From positions 1 through 10,372 of the forward strand of contig JAGLUH010000146.1 in assembly GCA_023134875.1 (NCBI GenBank): a stretch of 10,372 bases of DNA, given 5' to 3'. The stretch comes from Candidatus Zixiibacteriota bacterium. GTDB taxonomy: Bacteria > Zixibacteria > MSB-5A5 > CAIYYT01. The position numbers and the translations under genes were made by a program. The notes below the pieces were generated by a model. It had not been told where the DNA came from. It worked only from the letters and a program-made list of their open reading frames with translations, and ran no database searches. Positions 7,859 to 10,372 of this stretch are shown here, piece after piece; position 1 is the stretch's first letter; every line of letters starts with the position of its first letter.

Positions 7859-8476
7859 ATGGCAGTAGATGCCCCGCAGAAAGAAGCTAAGGGCGGAAAG
7901 AAGGGACTGAGGCGCCCGAAACGACGGATTTCGATCCGTATCGACATGACGCCGATGGTTGACATCGCCTTCCTTTTGCTGATCTTCTACATGGTTACGA
8001 CAATCTTCGCCGCACCACAGGCGATGGAGATCAACCTGCCACCAAAAGAGAAGGGTGAGGAACGAGGCAAGGTAAAAAGGCGCAACCTGCTCAATATCTA
8101 CGTTGACGGTCAGGGCGATATCTACTACGACATCGGCAGGGAGTTGACCACCGACGAGGATATCAAGATACCCTGGCCGATTCCGGCTGATTCGATCAGA
8201 GACCTGTTTGCCCGTTATAACTGGGAACGACCGAAACTGAACACGCTGCTGATTATCCACCCCGACGCGAAGTACGTCAAAATGGTTGACTTGCTTGATG
8301 AAATCGAGGTGGTAGAAAATGTCCTGCGCCACAACGAGGAATTCACTAAGTCTTATAAGGAAGCCAATCCTGATGCTGGGAAATTCAGTTTCCGTTACGC
8401 TATCGATCACTGGACGGAGAGACATGACAAGAAGATAAAAAAGGCTTATGAAGCCTATGGCGGGGGAGGTGACTGA
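7859..8476 (+). CDS. exbD: ExbD/TolR family transporter subunit 2 with C-terminal extension
   Basis: A 205-residue second ExbD/TolR paralogue, clearly longer than the ~140 residues usual for the family. A Lys/Gly/Arg-rich cytoplasmic leader of about 23 residues precedes a membrane helix (about 31-48) whose key aspartate is D35. Residues 21-45 are identical to residues 6-30 of ExbD-1. The periplasmic domain (LLNIYVDGQGDIYYD, then TLLIIHPDAKYVKMVDLLD) keeps the ExbD fold but differs almost completely from that of ExbD-1. After it comes a charged, aromatic tail of about 40 residues ending in GGGGD, absent from typical ExbD. The tail may contact the TPR protein or TonB (inference). It lies 15 bases after exbD-1 and 2 bases before tonB, so translation is probably coupled. 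Confidence 0.92.
   Translation: MAVDAPQKEAKGGKKGLRRPKRRISIRIDMTPMVDIAFLLLIFYMVTTIFAAPQAMEINLPPKEKGEERGKVKRRNLLNIYVDGQGDIYYDIGRELTTDEDIKIPWPIPADSIRDLFARYNWERPKLNTLLIIHPDAKYVKMVDLLDEIEVVENVLRHNEEFTKSYKEANPDAGKFSFRYAIDHWTERHDKKIKKAYEAYGGGGD
7925..7971 (+). repeat. 47-base near-identical segment shared by the two exbD genes (copy 2)
   Basis: Second copy of the segment at 7391-7437. The first 20 bases are identical; the two mismatches are synonymous (GAT/GAC for Asp, GTG/GTT for Val). Further 3', the protein stays identical for several more codons while third positions drift. Confidence 0.8.
8462..8472 (+). promoter_or_regulatory. tonB ribosome binding site inside the ExbD-2 poly-glycine codons
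   Basis: GGGGGAGGTGA forms both the GGGGD end of ExbD-2 and a strong Shine-Dalgarno site whose GGAGG core is 9 bases before the tonB ATG (8479). The ExbD-2 stop is at 8474-8476, two bases before that ATG. Confidence 0.65.
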
Positions 8477-8478
8477 TC

Positions 8479-9207
8479 ATGACGGTTGAAAGTCATTCCG
8501 TGCGATTCTCACCGATCGGCGCCTTTGAACTGAAAGCAACCTATCAGAAGAATATGTTCCTGGGGATGCTTTCTGTTGTTCTCCTGGTAGCTGTCATCAT
8601 AGGCAGCATCGCCTTGATAAAGGTGCTGACCAGGACGGATGCTGCCGATGCGCCATTAATCGTTATCAAATCGATTGCCGACCTGGGTCCGCCGCCGTCA
8701 GTGGCCAAGAAGACGGTGCAGGTCAGAGTCTCCCAGGAGATCGCTCCTCCCAGTTTTGCGTTGCCCGAAGCGGTGCCGGATGAAGAGGTCGTGGAAGACT
8801 TTGTCGTCGTCTCGCAGGAGGAGCTGGCTGAAATCACGGCGCCGGCTCTGGGTGACGGTGATGGCACTGGCGACATAATAATCGACATCCCGATGGATGA
8901 CTATATCCCCAGACCAGATGAGTTTGTACCGGTTGAGGAACGCCCGCAACCCCTCAAGCTGGTGAAGCCCGACTACCCGCCAATGGCGCAGAAGGCGGGC
9001 ATTGAGGGAACCGTCTGGGTGCAAGTGCTGGTCGGCAAGGATGGCAATGTCATGGATGCCATTATCTATACCGAGTCGGGAGCTAATGCCGGTTTCGAGG
9101 AAGCGGCAATTGAAGCTGCCAAGAAAGGAAAATGGAAACCAGCCATGCAGAACAAGCAGCCGGTGATCGTCTGGGCTGCTTATGAGATTAAGTTCACATT
9201 GCACTAA
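8479..9207 (+). CDS. tonB: TonB family energy transducer
   Basis: A 242-residue protein with the TonB plan: a cytoplasmic leader of about 25 residues (GAFELKATYQKN), one membrane helix (about 26-50), a Pro- and acid-rich periplasmic linker (about 65-155, e.g. PPPSVAKK, PDEEVVEDF, DDYIPRPDEF), and a C-terminal TonB domain (about 157-242). The C-terminal domain shows KPDYPPMAQKAGIEGTV, VGKDGNVMDA, GFEEAAIEAAKKGKWKPA and a final YEIKFTLH strand. TonB spans the periplasm and transmits ExbB/ExbD motor force to outer-membrane partners. In the helix, LSVVLL aligns with LSVCIH of E. coli TonB: the serine (S32) is kept but the histidine (H20) is replaced by L36. It is the last gene of the operon, followed 4 bases later by a hairpin. 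Confidence 0.92.
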   Translation: MTVESHSVRFSPIGAFELKATYQKNMFLGMLSVVLLVAVIIGSIALIKVLTRTDAADAPLIVIKSIADLGPPPSVAKKTVQVRVSQEIAPPSFALPEAVPDEEVVEDFVVVSQEELAEITAPALGDGDGTGDIIIDIPMDDYIPRPDEFVPVEERPQPLKLVKPDYPPMAQKAGIEGTVWVQVLVGKDGNVMDAIIYTESGANAGFEEAAIEAAKKGKWKPAMQNKQPVIVWAAYEIKFTLH

Positions 9208-9211
9208 AACG

Positions 9212-9241
9212 GGCGGGACAGGGATAAGCGCCCTGTCCGCC
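9212..9241 (+). terminator. Strong hairpin at the end of the motor operon, possible terminator
   Basis: GGCGGGACAGGG pairs with CCCTGTCCGCC across a 7-base loop, with one bulged G, starting 4 bases after the tonB stop. The 11-base-pair GC-rich stem is what an operon end would show, but no T-tract follows. It may act as a factor-dependent terminator or as a 3'-end stabiliser. Confidence 0.5.
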
Positions 9242-9331
9242 TGAGCACCCCTCACCGCCGTTTCAGCCGCGGGGATTTCCTCACTGCCCCTGGCTTTAAG
9301 TAACTGACTTCACCTGAGAAAAATGTTGGGC

Positions 9332-9371
9332 GAGGCCTAAGCGTAGCCATACAAAAAGCTGCGTTTGCCTC
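9332..9371 (+). other. Long bulged hairpin, possible structured RNA element
   Basis: GAGGC (9332-9336) pairs with GCCTC (9367-9371). After a 2-base CT bulge, AAGCGTAGC (9339-9347) pairs with GCTGCGTTT (9358-9366), leaving a 10-base A-rich loop. The total is 14 pairs, two of them G-U wobbles that hold only if the + strand is transcribed. No T-tract follows. Role unknown. Confidence 0.45.
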
Positions 9372-9401
9372 AAAGCTGATATTAGTGTGAGGAGGAAGAT
9401 G

Positions 9402-9476
9402 ATGAATATCGCAGAAGAGCAAACGCCTGCTGTTCGTCGTATTCAAGTCCGGGTTCTAACAGGTCGAAAATTATGA
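9402..9476 (+). CDS. Possible short ORF of 24 codons
   Basis: An ATG at 9402 (with another at 9399) follows GGAGGA at 9391-9396, with 6 bases between GGAGG and the ATG at 9402. The frame reads MNIAEEQTPAVRR and ends at the TGA at 9474-9476. The ribosome binding site is good for such a short frame, but there is no hydrophobic segment, homologue or codon signal to rely on. It may be a small protein, a remnant, or chance. Confidence 0.25.
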   Translation: MNIAEEQTPAVRRIQVRVLTGRKL

Positions 9477-9502
9477 TAGACGACGAAAAAAGAGAATTGT
9501 GC

Positions 9503-9530
9503 TTGACTGGGATTAAGATTGTCGTAGATT
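9503..9530 (+). promoter_or_regulatory. Sigma70-type promoter upstream of the exported TonB-C-like gene
   Basis: TTGACT (9503-9508), 16 bases, then TAGATT (9525-9530). The -35 box is identical to that of the motor operon. Transcription from about 9537 would give a leader of roughly 150 bases before the ATG at 9688. Confidence 0.5.
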
Positions 9531-9547
9531 AAATAGGAGGACGATAT

Positions 9548-9595
9548 TTGACGTCTGATTCGGTTAGACCAAAACAGCCTGCATCTATGAGTTGA
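9548..9595 (+). CDS. Possible 15-codon leader ORF
   Basis: A TTG at 9548 has AGGAGG (9535-9540) 7 bases upstream and opens MTSDSVRPKQPASMS, ending at the TGA at 9593-9595. It lies in the presumed leader of the exported TonB-C-like gene. The predicted transcription start falls within the Shine-Dalgarno site, which argues against efficient translation unless initiation is slightly earlier. A T-run (9623-9628) follows downstream. No residue-specific attenuation signal is evident. Confidence 0.2.
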   Translation: MTSDSVRPKQPASMS

Positions 9596-9672
9596 TCTTG
9601 TAAGCATTTCGATTATGGTCGTCTTTTTCATGCCTTGGCTTGATCGGGTCGACGTTAAATGAAGTTGTTGGG

Positions 9673-9679
9673 AAGGAGG
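9673..9679 (+). promoter_or_regulatory. Ribosome binding site fixing the start of the exported TonB-C-like gene
   Basis: AAGGAGG lies 8 bases before ATG 9688 but only 2 before ATG 9682, so 9688 is favoured. A TTG at 9640 that extends the frame would place this site inside the gene and spoil the signal peptide. Confidence 0.65.
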
Positions 9680-9687
9680 AGATGGAA

Positions 9688-10203
9688 ATGAAATCGTTAT
9701 GCCCGAAGAAAGTGGCAGCGACTCTGGCTGCCGGGCTGGTTTTCGCTTTTGCAGTTTCAACCATCATGGTAGGGCCTGCCGTGGCAGGGAATCTCTACGC
9801 TACCGCTATCAGTGGCGGTAAAACCAGGCCGGTCATTGATATCGACAACAAGCTGACCGCTCCCGCCAGACAGGCGGCTGTGCGTGAACTGAAGGTCGAG
9901 CCGTGGAAGAAGCGCGATTCTGTTTCTTCCCGGAAGGTAGTCGAGGAGGCCGCCAGGTATCGGCTTCATATCGATCCGACCTATCCGCGGCGGGCGCGCT
10001 TGGCCAACAAGGAGGCCACTCTGGAGCTGGAGCTTACCTTTGACGAGAACGGTAAAATGAAAGATGCGTTGGTCAACAGTTGCGACAGGCCGGGGTGGGG
10101 TTTTGAGCAGGCCATATTGGCGGCGGCGCTGGAAGCGACATTGGCCGGTCATGGTCAACGCGAAATCACGGTCAGAACCAAAATCAAGTTCAAGCTGGAA
10201 TAG
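9688..10203 (+). CDS. Exported protein with a free-standing TonB C-terminal-like domain
   Basis: A 171-residue protein. Residues 1-33 form a Sec signal peptide: basic KSLCPKK, a hydrophobic core near 10-29, and a cleavage site after AVA at 33. A charged linker (about 45-90) leads to a domain at about 96-171 that follows the TonB C-terminal pattern: DPTYPRRARLANKEATLELE, FDENGKMKDALV, GFEQAILAAALEATL and a final TVRTKIKFKLE strand. It aligns along its length with the C-terminus of the upstream TonB, but the KWKPA element is missing. If the signal is cleaved, the protein is soluble in the periplasm and cannot be pulled by ExbB/ExbD directly. If uncleaved, it would be a short anchored TonB-like protein. 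It may bind a TonB partner, the TPR protein or an outer-membrane protein (inference). It has its own promoter. Confidence 0.78.
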   Translation: MKSLCPKKVAATLAAGLVFAFAVSTIMVGPAVAGNLYATAISGGKTRPVIDIDNKLTAPARQAAVRELKVEPWKKRDSVSSRKVVEEAARYRLHIDPTYPRRARLANKEATLELELTFDENGKMKDALVNSCDRPGWGFEQAILAAALEATLAGHGQREITVRTKIKFKLE

Positions 10204-10272
10204 CTGCCGCTCTCTGGTCACCTGAGTCAGCATATCTATTATCCAACCTCTCGCAAGATAAATGTAAGTCAG

Positions 10273-10372
10273 AAGTCCTGTACAAAGATACCCCTATCTA
10301 ACAGGTGGGCTTGAGTGATTCTTGCCTGGGATATCAAGTTTCCGTTTTGTAGGTTGAAAGTCTTGTACTTTC
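10273..10372. repeat. Near-repeat AAGTCYTGTAC and a terminal hairpin at the window edge
   Basis: AAGTCCTGTAC (10273-10283) recurs as AAGTCTTGTAC (10358-10368), 10 of 11 bases. The second copy lies in a perfect small inverted repeat, GAAAGT (10356-10361) and ACTTTC (10367-10372), that ends exactly at the window edge. It may be part of a larger repeat beyond the window. Confidence 0.25.

Larger units (their letters stand above)
9242..9502. other. Mostly noncoding region between the TonB operon and the TonB-C-like gene
   Basis: About 260 bases with no convincing full-length gene. It contains a bulged hairpin at 9332-9371 and a 24-codon ORF at 9402-9476. A 64-codon open frame on the minus strand (9252-9446) has no recognisable domain and is not called. 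Confidence 0.45.

Noticed and set aside
7007..8425. Long open frame (472 codons) on the minus strand across exbB, exbD-1 and exbD-2
   Set aside because: It lies antisense to three firmly identified genes, shows no domain, and is His/Asp/Arg-rich in the way expected of the complement of these coding sequences.
9252..9446. 64-codon minus-strand open frame in the intergenic region
   Set aside because: No clear ribosome binding site, no domain, and it covers the bulged hairpin at 9332-9371. Possible remnant but unsupported.
9640..9687. N-terminal extension of the exported TonB-C-like protein from TTG 9640
   Set aside because: It would bury the strong AAGGAGG site inside the gene and place 16 polar residues before the signal peptide.
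1..10372. CRISPR arrays, tRNA or rRNA genes, insertion sequences, phage genes
   Set aside because: No regularly spaced repeats, cloverleaf-like stretches, transposase or integrase motifs were seen on either strand.

Overview
The window looks like chromosomal DNA from a diderm (Gram-negative) bacterium with roughly balanced base composition. It carries a complete TonB/ExbB/ExbD energy-transduction operon and several exported or membrane proteins. The two tandem ExbD genes, a TonB with an ELK-rich cytoplasmic leader, a large periplasmic TPR protein and a fibronectin type III protein together suggest the FCB assemblage (Bacteroidetes/Zixibacteria-like lineages). That placement is inference; no rRNA or other phylogenetic marker is present. 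All supported protein-coding genes lie on the + strand.

Layout. Positions 1-710 hold the 3' end of a gene for a fibronectin type III protein. A DinG/XPD-type Fe-S helicase (728-3430, TTG start) follows after 17 bases. Its N-terminal 150 residues look like an exonuclease domain that has lost its catalytic acids. A stretch of about 320 bases with small palindromes leads to a small two-helix membrane protein (3757-3954). A near-consensus sigma70-type promoter (3951-3979) overlaps that gene's stop codon.

This promoter appears to drive a compact six-gene operon. It encodes an exported TPR protein (4038-5831), a four-helix membrane protein (5856-6548), an ExbB/TolQ channel subunit (6614-7363), ExbD-1 (7370-7843), ExbD-2 (7859-8476) and TonB (8479-9207). 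A strong hairpin (9212-9241) closes the unit. ExbB plus two ExbDs should form a proton-driven motor in the inner membrane, and TonB would carry the force across the periplasm. The TPR and four-helix proteins are candidate accessory parts. No TonB-dependent receptor, TolB or Pal is present, so the target is unknown.

Positions 9208-9687 are mostly noncoding: a bulged hairpin, two very short ORFs with ribosome binding sites, and a second TTGACT-type promoter. They lead to an exported protein (9688-10203) made of a signal peptide, a short linker and a TonB C-terminal-like domain with no evident inner-membrane motor anchor. The last 170 bases are noncoding, with a near-repeat and a small terminal hairpin.

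The most unusual points are the motor operon with two unequal ExbDs and two unassigned accessory proteins, the free-standing secreted TonB-C-like protein beside it, the apparent loss of the TonB transmembrane histidine, and the degenerate exonuclease domain on DinG.
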